NCBI RefSeq assembly: GCF_025465275.1
Contig: NZ_JAODNK010000176.1
Span: forward strand, 33,685 to 97,684
DNA: 64,000 bases
Reading direction: 5' to 3'
Source of the DNA: Nocardia sp.
GTDB lineage: Bacteria > Actinomycetota > Actinomycetes > Mycobacteriales > Mycobacteriaceae
The translations under genes were made by a program, and so were the position numbers. Below the pieces are notes generated by a model. The model did no database searches, was not told the DNA's origin, and worked only from the letters and a program-made list of their open reading frames with translations. Below are positions 42,015-51,689 of this stretch, piece after piece (positions within the stretch are counted from its first letter, which is position 1; each line of letters opens with the position of its first letter).

Positions 42015-42623
42015 GTGGGCAGGTTGCACAGACCGCGGGGATCGGCGTTCGCGTATATCGCGGGCCTGATGGTGTCGGTGGCGCTCATCGCCACCGGAAC
42101 CGTTGTGGCGCTGTGGTTCCAGGCTCACCTCGGGGCGCCGCCGCCGATCATCGTGGTGGCGCAGGCGCCGTCCGTGAGCGCCGACGCGGTCGTGCCGACC
42201 ACGCGTATCGAGACGACCACGCCCAAGGTCGTCGTCCCGCCGGAATCGATTCCGGCGCAGCTCCCGGATGGTGCCGGCTATACCGCGGCGCCCGCGAGCG
42301 CGCTACCGGACTTCGTGAATCGGACCGCCAACCAGTACGGCTGGTACGGCGGGGACGGGGTATCGGCGCGCTGCGACGAATGGACCCGGGCCACCGCGGT
42401 CGGCAGTACCGAGTCCACGCTTTTCGTAGTGTGCGGATCGTATTTCAAGGCTTACGAATTGGCCACCGGAACCTCCATCCGCGCCGGCATTGCCGCACGG
42501 GGTAGTGGCTGGTACGGAACGGCCGTGGGGCTTTCCATCCAAGTGACCCAGAGTGTGCTGACCATAGCGCGTAATGGCGGCGACCCGGCTGTGCAGGCCG
42601 TGGTCGAGTGGTGGACGCCCTAA
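42015..42623 (+). CDS. Membrane-anchored hypothetical protein
   Basis: A 202-residue protein with one N-terminal transmembrane helix (FAYIAGLMVSVALIATGTVV) and an outside part: a Thr/Pro-rich stretch, then a compact domain with two cysteines (ARCDEWTR and FVVCGSYF). GAGGAGGGG precedes the GTG at 42015. It lies between the divergent MmpL operon and the mce operon and is 85 bases before the first yrbE gene, so it may be tied to lipid transport. I do not recognise the family. Confidence 0.65.
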   Translation: MGRLHRPRGSAFAYIAGLMVSVALIATGTVVALWFQAHLGAPPPIIVVAQAPSVSADAVVPTTRIETTTPKVVVPPESIPAQLPDGAGYTAAPASALPDFVNRTANQYGWYGGDGVSARCDEWTRATAVGSTESTLFVVCGSYFKAYELATGTSIRAGIAARGSGWYGTAVGLSIQVTQSVLTIARNGGDPAVQAVVEWWTP

Positions 42624-42674
42624 CTGTTCGGCAAATTTCGCAAAGTACAGACAGCGCAGTCCGCTTTGGATACA

Positions 42675-42687
42675 TTGTCTCAGACGG
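42675..42687. promoter_or_regulatory. Regulon palindrome site 6 (mce operon promoter)
   Basis: TTGTC-TCA-GACGG, 21 bases before the first yrbE ATG at 42709. The extended match GGATACATTGTCTCAGACGG (42668-42687) differs from site 4 by one base. Confidence 0.78.
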
Positions 42688-42708
42688 TGCGGTGGGGAGG
42701 ATCTGAAT

Positions 42709-43620
42709 ATGCGACCAGAGGTGGCAGAACATGCCGACCCGGACTACTCGGCGAATGAGACCGTGGTCGCGGAACCCACACTGCGGGAAACGGTCCCGCC
42801 CATTCTGCGACCCTTCGTGGGATTGGCGCTCTGGGCGTGGAATACGCTGCTCGGCTCCATCGGCACCTTCGGCCGACTGGTGCTGCTGACCGTTGATTCC
42901 ATGTACGGGCTGGTACGCGATATCGTCAAACTCCAGCACCCGTGGCGCGAAACCCTCACGCAGGCCTGGTTCATGATGAGCGTGTCGGGCTGGCCCGCCA
43001 TTCTTATTTCCGTCCCGCTGGGTGCGATCATTCAGATTCAGGCTGGATCACTCGCGGCCCAGGTCGGAGCCACTTCGCAGGCCGGTGCGGCCGGCGGTCT
43101 GGGCGTGATTCGGCAAGCGGCCCCGATGATTTCGGGCATTCTTATGGGTGGTGCGGTGGGGGCCGCGGTCGCCGCCGATCTGGGTGCCCGGAAGATTCGC
43201 GAGGAGATCGACGCCATTCGCACCCTGGGCATCAATCCGAATCACCGATTGGTCGCCCCGCGGCTGGCCGCCATGTTCATTGTCGGCCCGCTCATGTGCA
43301 TTCTCGTGGTCTTCGTCGGCATGTCGACCATCTACATGATGACGCTGGTACAGGGCGGCGTACCCGGTGCGTTCTTCAATTCCTTTGCGGCCTTTGCCAG
43401 TACCAGCGATCTGCTCATTGCCGTCATCAAAACAGTCATCTTCGGAATCCTCGTTGTCCTGGTTGCCAGCCAGCGCGGCTTCGAGGCCTCCGGCGGCCCC
43501 AAAGGTGTGGCCGATTGCGTGAATGCGACCGTCGTGCTCGGCGTCATGATCACCTTCGCTGCGAATGTGCTCATCACCCAATTGCTCACGATCTGGTTTC
43601 CGGACAATTTGGGGCTCTGA
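42709..43620 (+). CDS. yrbEA: YrbEA, mce-operon permease
   Basis: A 303-residue MlaE-type permease. The N-terminus is cytosolic; helices follow from about residue 85. The conserved MlaE loop is REEIDAIRTLGINP near residues 165-178 and ASGGPKGVADCVNATVVLGV lies near the C-terminus. With YrbEB it forms the inner-membrane channel of the Mce lipid importer, powered by an MceG ATPase encoded elsewhere. GGGGAGG precedes the ATG at 42709. It opens an eleven-gene run to 53276. Confidence 0.93.
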   Translation: MRPEVAEHADPDYSANETVVAEPTLRETVPPILRPFVGLALWAWNTLLGSIGTFGRLVLLTVDSMYGLVRDIVKLQHPWRETLTQAWFMMSVSGWPAILISVPLGAIIQIQAGSLAAQVGATSQAGAAGGLGVIRQAAPMISGILMGGAVGAAVAADLGARKIREEIDAIRTLGINPNHRLVAPRLAAMFIVGPLMCILVVFVGMSTIYMMTLVQGGVPGAFFNSFAAFASTSDLLIAVIKTVIFGILVVLVASQRGFEASGGPKGVADCVNATVVLGVMITFAANVLITQLLTIWFPDNLGL

Positions 43621-44481
43621 ATGGTTCTACCAGCTAAATACCGAGCGCTGGGGGCGCGTTCGTTCGCGCATGCGGGCAACAGTCTCGCTCCCATTGTGGG
43701 GCTCGGTCATCAATTCGCCTTCGCCTATCACGTATTACGGGCCGTCCCGCGCACCATCCACCGCTATCGCCGCCAGATCGGTGTCGTGTTCATGGACATC
43801 GGCTGGGGCAACGGCCGCGTCATCGTCGGCGGCGGGACCGTCGGTGTGGTGGTCTTCATGGGCCTGATGACCGGTGCGGCCATCGGCATCGAAGCCTTCC
43901 GGCTGCTGGACATGCTGGGCATGGGCCCGCTCACCGGATTCATCTCCTCGTTCGCCAATACCCGCGAGCTGGCTCCGCTCATCGCCGCCATTGCCTTTGC
44001 GGCACAGGCGGGTTGCCGCATCACCGCCGAAATCGGTTCCATGCGAATATCCGAGGAGATCGATGCACTGGAAGCCACTGCGGTGGAACCGATTCCGTTC
44101 GTCGTCACCACCCGCGTCATCGCCGGGGTCCTCATCGTGATCCCGGTGTACCTGGCCTCACTGTCGTGCAGCTACTTCGCGACCGCCTTCTTCATCAAGG
44201 TGATTCACGGGCAGGCCGGCGGCACCTACGACCACTACTTCCAGGCCTTCCTGAACCCGAAGGACATCTTCCTCTCGCTGTTCAAGGCCATCGTCTTCGT
44301 CGTCGTGGTCATCCTGGTGCACTCCTACTACGGCTTCTACGCCTCGGGCGGTCCGGAGGGTGTGGGTGTGGCCTCCGGGCGTGCCATTCGCGCCAGCCTG
44401 GTGCTCATTATCGTGCTGGACCTGACGCTCACCACCGCGCTGTGGGGCATGTTCGTCAGCGATATTCGAATTACGGGATAG
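43621..44481 (+). CDS. yrbEB: YrbEB, mce-operon permease
   Basis: A 286-residue MlaE-type permease, second half of the Mce channel. The conserved loop is SEEIDALEATAVEPIPF, and SYYGFYASGGPEGVGVASGR is near the C-terminus. Five helices are visible. Its ATG directly follows the YrbEA stop with no gap, and MceA starts 3 bases after its own stop, so the genes are co-translated. Confidence 0.93.
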   Translation: MVLPAKYRALGARSFAHAGNSLAPIVGLGHQFAFAYHVLRAVPRTIHRYRRQIGVVFMDIGWGNGRVIVGGGTVGVVVFMGLMTGAAIGIEAFRLLDMLGMGPLTGFISSFANTRELAPLIAAIAFAAQAGCRITAEIGSMRISEEIDALEATAVEPIPFVVTTRVIAGVLIVIPVYLASLSCSYFATAFFIKVIHGQAGGTYDHYFQAFLNPKDIFLSLFKAIVFVVVVILVHSYYGFYASGGPEGVGVASGRAIRASLVLIIVLDLTLTTALWGMFVSDIRITG

Positions 44482-44484
44482 CTC

Positions 44485-45636
44485 ATGGGAATAGCCAAGT
44501 ATCAGGCCGTCGACGAGCGGGGTCCCAAGCCGTGGCAGCTACTGCTCACCGGGCTGGTGGGCGGCGCGGTGCTGGTGCTGATCTCACTGGTCTTCACCAC
44601 CTATATCAAGGGCGGATTCACGCCGACGTTCACCGTCGATATCGAGGCGCAGCAGGTCGGGGAGGGCATTGTCGAGGGCGCCGACGTCAAGATGGACGGG
44701 CTGCGCATCGGCCAGGTCAGCAAGGTGGAGAGCCGGGGCGTGCAGAGCCAGTTCGTGCGGCTGTCGGTGAATCCGGAGAATGCGAAGTTCCTCGCCGACA
44801 ATGTGCAGGCGCGGTTCGTCTCCTCCAATACCCTCGGCATGACGGCGCTGGAGCTGTTCTACCTCGGCACCCGGGGCACGCCGCTGCACAATGGCGCGAC
44901 CATCACGCTGTCCAAGGATTCGATGACGGTCACCGTCACCTCGGTCATCCGCATGGTCGGCGAGCAGCTCGGGAAGATCGATACCGGTCCCGCCGGGCGC
45001 ATCGGCAAGGTGCTCAATTTCGAGGGCAGCGCCGACGGCATCGGCAAGATGATCTCCACCGCAATCGATCTCGGGCGTATGAAGGTCGGCGACGACATTC
45101 TGGTCGGGCTCGATCCGCGGCCGGCGCTGCAGGATGGCGCGCGCTTCAGCGCGGACATGGTCAATGTGTCGCGCGGTGTGCTGGAGACCTTCCGGGCGCA
45201 GGCGTCCCGCATTGCCTTCCTGACCGGCAAGCACGAGGACCTGGAGAGCATCGTCACGCTCATCGGGCAGGTGATCGGTGATGCGATCAAGATCTTCCCG
45301 CAGCCGGGATTCACCCAGGTCGTGGATGCCGCGCTGAGCGTGCTCACGCCGATCAGCGGCGCGACCGGCGGGCTCACCAGCTTCTACACCCGGCTGCCGC
45401 AATTGCTCGACCAGATCGACAAGTCCTTTGTCACCAATCCGGATGGGACGGTCTCGCTCCGGGTGCAACTCTTGCTCGCAGGGCTGCCGTATCTCGGCGG
45501 GGATCCGAAGGTGATCGCGGCCGGACCGCAGACCGTGCCCGCCGCGCCGTCCGGCATCCCGGGTCTGCCGCAGATTCCGGGGCTCCCGATTCCGCCCGGA
45601 CTGTTCGGCATACCCGCTCCTGGCGGTGATCGATGA
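44485..45636 (+). CDS. mceA: MceA-family protein
   Basis: A 383-residue Mce protein: one N-terminal transmembrane helix (LLLTGLVGGAVLVLISLVFT), an MCE (MlaD) domain at about 47-125 with VEGADVKMDGLRIGQVSKVE, then a long helical region (about 130-330) that builds the needle or tunnel. The tail is Pro/Gly-rich (PGLPQIPGLPIPPGLFG). The six Mce proteins of an operon are thought to form one hexameric shuttle for lipids between cell envelope and inner membrane. Confidence 0.92.
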   Translation: MGIAKYQAVDERGPKPWQLLLTGLVGGAVLVLISLVFTTYIKGGFTPTFTVDIEAQQVGEGIVEGADVKMDGLRIGQVSKVESRGVQSQFVRLSVNPENAKFLADNVQARFVSSNTLGMTALELFYLGTRGTPLHNGATITLSKDSMTVTVTSVIRMVGEQLGKIDTGPAGRIGKVLNFEGSADGIGKMISTAIDLGRMKVGDDILVGLDPRPALQDGARFSADMVNVSRGVLETFRAQASRIAFLTGKHEDLESIVTLIGQVIGDAIKIFPQPGFTQVVDAALSVLTPISGATGGLTSFYTRLPQLLDQIDKSFVTNPDGTVSLRVQLLLAGLPYLGGDPKVIAAGPQTVPAAPSGIPGLPQIPGLPIPPGLFGIPAPGGDR

Positions 45637-46637
45637 AACCCGTTCGCACAGCGGCTATTCGGCTGATCATCGTCAGCCTCGTCATCGCCGTCATGGGCGC
45701 CATGATCTGGACGGCCCTGCAGACCCCGGTCAAGGAGCAGGTTCGCGGCTACGCCGCACTCATCTCCGATGTCTCCGGCCTGAAGAAGGGCTCGGATGTG
45801 CGTATGGCGGGCGTGCAGGTCGGCAAGGTCACCGATATCGCACTCGACGGCACGGTCGCGTATGTGGAGTTCACTGTCGCCGAGGGTCAGCAGCTCTACG
45901 ACAATACCGAAGTCTCCGTACTGTTTTCATCGCTTGTCGGCGACCGGTATCTGGCCGTGCAGCAGAAGGTCGCGCCCGGCAACAAGGTTCCGCCCGGCTC
46001 CATGGTCCCCATCGAGCGCACACACGGATCCTTCGACATCTCAGAACTTTTCGATGCGGTGCGCCCCATCTTCGACGCGCTCTCCGCCGGGTCGGTGGAC
46101 AAATTCCTGGAGAACCTGCTGCTGGTGGTCTCCGGTGACGGGCGCGGACTGGAGCCGGTCATGGATAGCCTGAACCAAATCATTGCGGTGGCTGCCGATC
46201 AAGAGCCGGTGGTCACCCTGCTCGCCGACAACTTCTCCGGATTGCTCAACCGTTTTCAGGGGCAGTCGCCCAAGATCGACGGAATGATCGACCAGCTCCT
46301 GGATACGGTCGATCTGCTCTACGGCAAACTCGATTCGCTGAAAGGCCTGATAGACAAGGCGATTCCGGGCCTGAACGCGGCCATGCCGCTGTTCGACCGG
46401 CTCGTCGGCATCTATTACGACAACTTCCCCGGCATGGAACGGCTCTACAGCACCCTGCTCGGGCCGGACATGGTCGGCTTCATCCGGCAGACACTGGCAG
46501 CGGTGCCCTTGGCGGCGCAGACGCTGAACACCCTGGTGCTGGAACCGAAGGCGGGGGCCACCTGGAGCTGCCTGAGCGGGCTGCCCATTCCAACCACCAT
46601 TCTCATGGGCACAGAGCGCATGGAGGGCTGCAAATGA
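45633..46637 (+). CDS. mceB: MceB-family protein
   Basis: A 334-residue Mce protein with an N-terminal helix (LIIVSLVIAVMGAMIWTAL), an MCE domain (about 38-115, LKKGSDVRMAGVQVGKVTDI) and a helical C-terminal part. Its ATG overlaps the MceA stop by 4 bases. The C-terminus (WSCLSGLPIPTTILMGTERM) has a cysteine pair that is usual for MceB. Part of the six-subunit Mce assembly. Confidence 0.92.
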   Translation: MKPVRTAAIRLIIVSLVIAVMGAMIWTALQTPVKEQVRGYAALISDVSGLKKGSDVRMAGVQVGKVTDIALDGTVAYVEFTVAEGQQLYDNTEVSVLFSSLVGDRYLAVQQKVAPGNKVPPGSMVPIERTHGSFDISELFDAVRPIFDALSAGSVDKFLENLLLVVSGDGRGLEPVMDSLNQIIAVAADQEPVVTLLADNFSGLLNRFQGQSPKIDGMIDQLLDTVDLLYGKLDSLKGLIDKAIPGLNAAMPLFDRLVGIYYDNFPGMERLYSTLLGPDMVGFIRQTLAAVPLAAQTLNTLVLEPKAGATWSCLSGLPIPTTILMGTERMEGCK

Positions 46638-47698
46638 ACCTGCTATCAGCCACCGCGGTGCTGCACCGGCTGGCAGTTCCGCGAATCCGCTTCCCGCGCT
46701 GGACCGTTCGCAGCGCCCACGCGCAGAACAAGTTCGAGTTCCGGGTCGGCATCGTCGCCATCCTGGTGACCGTCGGTGCGCTCGTCGCCGCTGTCGGCGC
46801 CTTCGTGATTCCATTCGGCGAGAACGTGTATCGCGGGGAGTTCAAGAATTCCGGTGATGTGCGGGTCGGCGACGATGTCCGCGTCGCCGGTATCTCGCTG
46901 GGCAAGGTCCGCACGGTGACGCTGGTCGGCGATCATGCCGAGATCGCCTTCGGACTCGACAGCAAGGTGCACGTCGGCGTGGATTCGCATGTGGTGGTCA
47001 AGCTGCTCACGCCCATCGGCGGTCGCTACCTGTCCGTCGAGCCTGCCGGACCGGACACCGCCTCCGGCAAGATCATTCCGCGCGAGCACACCAAGACGCC
47101 GTACGACCTGTCCGCCGCCATGGAGGACGTGACGCCGGCGCTGGCCGCACTCGATGTCGGCAAACTGCGCGAGACCATCGGCAAACTGGCCGGCGCCTTC
47201 CAGCAGCAACCGCAGGCGCTCGACGGAATTCTCAATAATGTCAACAGCCTCTCGGCGATCGTGGCGCAACGCCGCGCCGAATTCGCGCGCGCCCTGGACG
47301 TCGCCAAGGAGTACCTCGAGACGGTGATGAACAAGCTGGACCGGCTACAGCTCGCCGGGCAGCACGTGCTCGATGTGTACCGGGTGGTGGCGGCCAATCG
47401 GGACGGACTGGTGAATCTGGTCGCGCAGATCCGGCGCGCCTTCGACTACATCACCCCGGTATTCAAATTCGCCGATGACCAACTGGGACCGGTGCTCGAC
47501 CCGCTCTACGATTCCATGGACAAGGAGGTCGCCGAGCTGGTGAGCAATAAGGATGCGCTGGCGGGGATGAACACGAATCTCGCGCAGCTGCTCGAGTGGT
47601 TCGCCAAGAACTCCGACAACCCCTATATCCGCATCGACCATTCGGGGGCCACCATCACCGATACGCCGCTGTGCCCGCACGGAAAGCCTGGGTGCTGA
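46634..47698 (+). CDS. mceC: MceC-family protein
   Basis: A 354-residue Mce protein. A basic N-terminal stretch of about 30 residues precedes the transmembrane helix (VGIVAILVTVGALVAAVGAF); the MCE domain has VRVGDDVRVAGISLGKVRTV; helical bundle to about 330. ATGA overlap with MceB. The long N-terminus is typical of the third subunit. No unusual residue change is seen. Confidence 0.92.
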   Translation: MNLLSATAVLHRLAVPRIRFPRWTVRSAHAQNKFEFRVGIVAILVTVGALVAAVGAFVIPFGENVYRGEFKNSGDVRVGDDVRVAGISLGKVRTVTLVGDHAEIAFGLDSKVHVGVDSHVVVKLLTPIGGRYLSVEPAGPDTASGKIIPREHTKTPYDLSAAMEDVTPALAALDVGKLRETIGKLAGAFQQQPQALDGILNNVNSLSAIVAQRRAEFARALDVAKEYLETVMNKLDRLQLAGQHVLDVYRVVAANRDGLVNLVAQIRRAFDYITPVFKFADDQLGPVLDPLYDSMDKEVAELVSNKDALAGMNTNLAQLLEWFAKNSDNPYIRIDHSGATITDTPLCPHGKPGC

Positions 47699-47701
47699 GC
47701 G

Positions 47702-48877
47702 ATGACTGCTCGAAATCCATTGCGGGCCTTCCATGGTCGTGTGGTCCTGCGCAGCCGCAAGGGCCGGGTGCTGGCCATGGTCGGCGCGGTCGCGCTGGTG
47801 ATGGGCCTGTTTGTGGCCGTCACCGGCAAGCAGTACTACGACAGCACCGAGGCGCCGCTCGCGGTATGCGCGGAATTCCGGGACGCTGTCGGGCTGTACA
47901 AGGGAAATAAGGTGACGATGCTCGGCATTCAGGTGGGCAATGTGGTCGATATCGAGCCACGGGCCGACGGGGTGGTGGTGCGTATGACCGTTGACCGTAA
48001 GGTGCGGCTGGCGCAGCAGCTGGGCGCGGTGACCATTGCCAATTCGATTGTCACCGACCGCCGGGTCGAGCTCGGACCGGCCTACAACGGCGGCGGCACC
48101 TTCGACTATCGGCACTGTATTCCCCAGGACCGCACCAAGACTCCGGTCGGATTCACCGAGGCCATGCGGGCGGTCGCGAATCTGTCCGAGGACCTCACCG
48201 GTAAACCGCACGATGCGCCGCTGCAGCAGCCGGCGCCGAATGTGCTCGGCGACTCGCTGAAGGCGATCGCCCAGCAGGTGCACGACAGCGCGGTGCCGCT
48301 CAATGGCGCGATTCGCAATGTGTCCGACATCCTCGGCGACTCCGCGGCCGGCGCCAACTATCTGATGGGCGCGATTCTCAAGGAGTTTCGCAAGATCAGC
48401 GAGAATCTCGACCAGGGCGCCAGTGATGGCGAATTCCTGCTCGATGCCACCACCGATGCGGTGAATATCATCAATCGCATCGGACCCGATCTGGTCGGCA
48501 TCATCAGCGATATCTCGGTCTGGGTGCCGCCACTGGCCAATCTGCTCGTCTACAAGTGGGGGCGACTGATCATGGCGGGCTTGGACGGGGTCATGCCGGT
48601 GATATTCCAAATCCTCGATCACACGCAGGATTTCGTGAATCTGGCCAAGGATGTGCCGCCCGCGCTGCAGGGCGCCGCGCACCTGTTCGACGAGAATCTG
48701 GGCGCGGGGCGGCTGCAGTACGTGCCGCCGAGCTTCCGGATCGATCCGTCGCTGGCCCGCGATATCTGCACGATGGCCAAACCCTGGTTCGCACAGTGCA
48801 ATCGCGACTTCGCGCCCGGCGAGACCGTGGATCTGGGCCTGGTGCAGCTGCTCATGTCCGCGGCCGGTGGGAGATGA
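47702..48877 (+). CDS. mceD: MceD-family protein
   Basis: A 391-residue Mce protein with helix VLAMVGAVALVMGLFVAVTG, MCE domain (AVGLYKGNKVTMLGIQVGNV) and a helical region. The C-terminal part has cysteines (ARDICTMAKPWFAQCNRDFA) likely to be disulfide-linked outside the membrane. It starts 3 bases after the MceC stop and overlaps MceE by 4. Confidence 0.92.
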   Translation: MTARNPLRAFHGRVVLRSRKGRVLAMVGAVALVMGLFVAVTGKQYYDSTEAPLAVCAEFRDAVGLYKGNKVTMLGIQVGNVVDIEPRADGVVVRMTVDRKVRLAQQLGAVTIANSIVTDRRVELGPAYNGGGTFDYRHCIPQDRTKTPVGFTEAMRAVANLSEDLTGKPHDAPLQQPAPNVLGDSLKAIAQQVHDSAVPLNGAIRNVSDILGDSAAGANYLMGAILKEFRKISENLDQGASDGEFLLDATTDAVNIINRIGPDLVGIISDISVWVPPLANLLVYKWGRLIMAGLDGVMPVIFQILDHTQDFVNLAKDVPPALQGAAHLFDENLGAGRLQYVPPSFRIDPSLARDICTMAKPWFAQCNRDFAPGETVDLGLVQLLMSAAGGR

Positions 48878-50037
48878 TGGTCATGCACGGAAAGCATTGG
48901 CGCACAGTATTGCTCGGCGTACTGACGGTGGCCTCGGTGACGAGCTGCGCGGTGCGGCCGCTCGATCTGCCGCTGCCCGGTACCCGCTACGGCAAGCCGA
49001 CCTATCAGGTGCGGGTGGAATTCGGCGATGTGCTGTCGCTGCCGCTGAAGACCAAGGTCGAACTCAATGGTGCGCAGATCGGCGTGGTCGATTCGGTGAG
49101 CGTGCGGCCGCGACCGGATGCGCACGTGCCGGAGTTGCCCGCCGATCAGCAGCCCTACTATCAGCCGACCGCCATTCTGGCCATCGACCGGAGCGTGAAG
49201 CTGCCCGCCGAGACCGAGGCGGAGATGGCGCAGCAGACGCTGTTCGGCGATACCTTCGTGAAACTGACTATCCCAGACCAGAATTCGGGGCGGATGCTGT
49301 CGCAGGGCAGCGTCATTCCGATCACCCAGACCAAACAGGCCACCAGCGTCGAGCAGTACATGACGGCCGTGGTCAGCTGGGTGACCGGCGGCAATGTGCC
49401 GTTCGTGCAGAGCTTCGTCAGCAGCGTGAATCAGGCATTCCCGGCTGATTCCGGTGACTTCAAGGACTTCATGTCGAAGTTCTCGGTGGCCATCGATCGC
49501 ATCGGGGCCAGCACGGGGCAGCTGAGCGCCATTCTCAATAATGCGACCGCGGCGCTGGACACCTTCCGGCAGGCGGATGATGTGTGGCGCTTCGTCTTCG
49601 ACCAGGCGCCGGTGCTGCTGGGCGTGGTGCAGAAGGTGCTGCCCGACATCATGTACTTCATCGACGCGTTGCGGGATCTGGCCTCCTACGCCGGAGACAT
49701 CCTGCTGGACAAGGCCGATCCCAAGACGAACACCCGGGTGGATCGGATCGATCGCTTCCTCGATGTGTGGACGCCATTGGCACAGGCCGTGATCGCCTCG
49801 CCCAATGAGGTGCCGCGCACGCTGAGTGCCGTTGATGCGCTGCTGCAGAACAAGATCGTCCCGTTCCTGTCGGCGCGCGGGCTGCCGTCCATCACCATCG
49901 CCGATATCGCGCCGCAGACGCCGCCGGAGCTGCTCACCGGTGATCCGGTCGCAGACGCGCGCATTGTCGCGGCCAATGAACAGGCCTTCCGCGATCGGGT
50001 GAATCCGGTCCTGAAATTGGTGGGGTTGGTGCGATGA
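48874..50037 (+). CDS. mceE: MceE-family lipoprotein
   Basis: A 387-residue Mce subunit and, as usual for the fifth position, a lipoprotein: the signal peptide ends VTSC (Cys25). The MCE domain contains LPLKTKVELNGAQIGVVDSV. The region that follows is helical. The ATG at 48874 overlaps the MceD stop (ATGATGG); the second ATG three bases on would also serve. Confidence 0.92.
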   Translation: MMVMHGKHWRTVLLGVLTVASVTSCAVRPLDLPLPGTRYGKPTYQVRVEFGDVLSLPLKTKVELNGAQIGVVDSVSVRPRPDAHVPELPADQQPYYQPTAILAIDRSVKLPAETEAEMAQQTLFGDTFVKLTIPDQNSGRMLSQGSVIPITQTKQATSVEQYMTAVVSWVTGGNVPFVQSFVSSVNQAFPADSGDFKDFMSKFSVAIDRIGASTGQLSAILNNATAALDTFRQADDVWRFVFDQAPVLLGVVQKVLPDIMYFIDALRDLASYAGDILLDKADPKTNTRVDRIDRFLDVWTPLAQAVIASPNEVPRTLSAVDALLQNKIVPFLSARGLPSITIADIAPQTPPELLTGDPVADARIVAANEQAFRDRVNPVLKLVGLVR

Positions 50038-50987
50038 CCCGCAAGATTCTGGTGTCGGCGCTTGCCATGGTGATCATGGCGGTGGGCGCCTCGGCCTACC
50101 TGACGTACGGCGTCTTCGGATTCCGGCCGGGTGCGCGCACGTACTCGCTGTCGGTGCTACTGCCGACCTCGGGCGGCATCATGCAGACCTCGCCGGTGAC
50201 GCTCAACGGTTTACAGGTCGGCAAGGTGGTCGGGCTGGCGAAGGCCGAGGGCGGGGTGCTGGCGAGTCTGTCGGTGAAGGCCGACTATCACATCGGCATG
50301 GACTCCGTCGTGACGGTGGCCAATCTGTCCGCCGTCGGTGAGCAGTACATCAACTTCGCGCCGAAATCGACTCAGGGGCCGTACTTCTCGGATGGCGGCG
50401 TGGTTCCGACCGCACAGGTCGTGCAGCCGCTGACCATCGCGCGCGCCCTCGGCGGTGTGCAGTCGGTGATCGCGCAGATCGATCCGGACGCCATCAATTC
50501 GATTCTGCAGGGCGCGGATGTCGCCATTGCGGATGTGGGACCGAGCATTCAGAAGCTGGTCCAGTCCGGCAGCATGTTCGCGACCACGCTGCGGCAGAAC
50601 CGCGAACTCATTCAGCGGCTCGTCGGCTTCCTGGCGGGGGCCGCCTCGGAATCGTCGGGCGCGAAGCTCACACTGCTGCGCGAGAGCGCCGATCGGCTCG
50701 CCCACACCCTGCTGCCGGAGCTGCCGGTGCTGCTCGATCAGCTGATCAGCATTACCGAGGAAAGCGGTGGGCGACAGGTGGTTCCGTTCATTCCGCTCGG
50801 ACAGCGGCTCATGAAATACCTGACCGCGCTGATCGGCAAGGGCGGACCGGCGCTGGAGGTGCTGCGGCCCTATCTGCTCGATCCGGTGGAGAACTCGTAC
50901 GTGGACCTGGGCAAGACCATGGACGGGCTACTCGCCGCATTCCCGGACGGGAAGGGGTTCCGCGTGCTCGTGGACATACCGCACTAG
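50034..50987 (+). CDS. mceF: MceF-family protein
   Basis: A 317-residue Mce subunit, shorter than many MceF proteins because the C-terminal tail after the helical region is short. N-terminal helix ILVSALAMVIMAVGASAYLT, MCE domain with MQTSPVTLNGLQVGKVVGLA. ATGA overlap with MceE. It completes the six-gene mce set. Confidence 0.92.
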   Translation: MTRKILVSALAMVIMAVGASAYLTYGVFGFRPGARTYSLSVLLPTSGGIMQTSPVTLNGLQVGKVVGLAKAEGGVLASLSVKADYHIGMDSVVTVANLSAVGEQYINFAPKSTQGPYFSDGGVVPTAQVVQPLTIARALGGVQSVIAQIDPDAINSILQGADVAIADVGPSIQKLVQSGSMFATTLRQNRELIQRLVGFLAGAASESSGAKLTLLRESADRLAHTLLPELPVLLDQLISITEESGGRQVVPFIPLGQRLMKYLTALIGKGGPALEVLRPYLLDPVENSYVDLGKTMDGLLAAFPDGKGFRVLVDIPH

Positions 50988-51035
50988 GGCGGCGCGTGGG
51001 ACAGGCAACAGCAGGGCAGCAAGGAAAGGGTACGG

Positions 51036-51677
51036 ATGGAATCTCGGTGGAAAGTTTGGAGTGACAAGGGAATTCCGATTCCACTGCTCGGTCTGGCGGC
51101 CGCGTTGCTGGTCATCGCGACGACGGTGGGGGTGATGTCGTACCGGAACTGGGAGCTGTCGGACCGGAACGATTCGCTCAGCACCACGCTCGCGCAATAC
51201 CGGCGCAAGGAGGCCGACTGCACCGCCGCCATCAAGGCCGGAACCGATTTTCTGCTGGCGGCCAATAACTTCGACTATCGCACGCCGGAGGAGTGGACCA
51301 CCAAGATGGCGGCGCTCACCGCCGGACCGGTCCACGACTATTTCTCGACTGCCAAAGTGGCGCAGGACAATGCCGAGCTGATCAAGGCCGGAAAGCTGCG
51401 CAAGTCCGCGACTGTTGCCGATGCGGCCTGCGCGGAGCAGGCCGACCAGGGCGTGAAGGTGGTCGCGCAGATCGACGAGAGCACCCAGAACTTCCAGACG
51501 ACTGACCCGGTGAAGACGACTTCGGCCGTGTGGGTGGAGGTTTCGCGCGACGGCGGCGGTTGGAAGGCGGTCGACTCCGGGCGCGGCGATCAGGCCCTGC
51601 GCGGCGATCTCGCCGCGACACCGGCGCCGGCGACACCCGGACCCACCGTGCCCGGCCAGCCCGAACAGCCGCGATAG
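51036..51677 (+). CDS. Mce-associated membrane protein 1
   Basis: A 213-residue single-pass protein (IPLLGLAAALLVIATTVGVM near residues 15-35) with an outside NTF2-like domain (CTAAIKAGTDFLLAANNFDY then the closing strand AVWVEVSRDGGGWKAVDSGR) and a Pro-rich tail. It starts 48 bases after mceF. Proteins of this kind (Mas) follow mce genes and help assemble or stabilise the complex. Confidence 0.82.
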   Translation: MESRWKVWSDKGIPIPLLGLAAALLVIATTVGVMSYRNWELSDRNDSLSTTLAQYRRKEADCTAAIKAGTDFLLAANNFDYRTPEEWTTKMAALTAGPVHDYFSTAKVAQDNAELIKAGKLRKSATVADAACAEQADQGVKVVAQIDESTQNFQTTDPVKTTSAVWVEVSRDGGGWKAVDSGRGDQALRGDLAATPAPATPGPTVPGQPEQPR

Positions 51678-51689
51678 GGGATATCGAGT

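Noticed and set aside
41882..42708. KstR-type box (AAC-N2-GTT-type inverted repeat) before the mce operon
   Set aside because: None found in the gaps; GTTAACAAC at 41941 does not have the required spacing. The mce promoter carries the YNGTC-TNR-GACRN palindrome instead.
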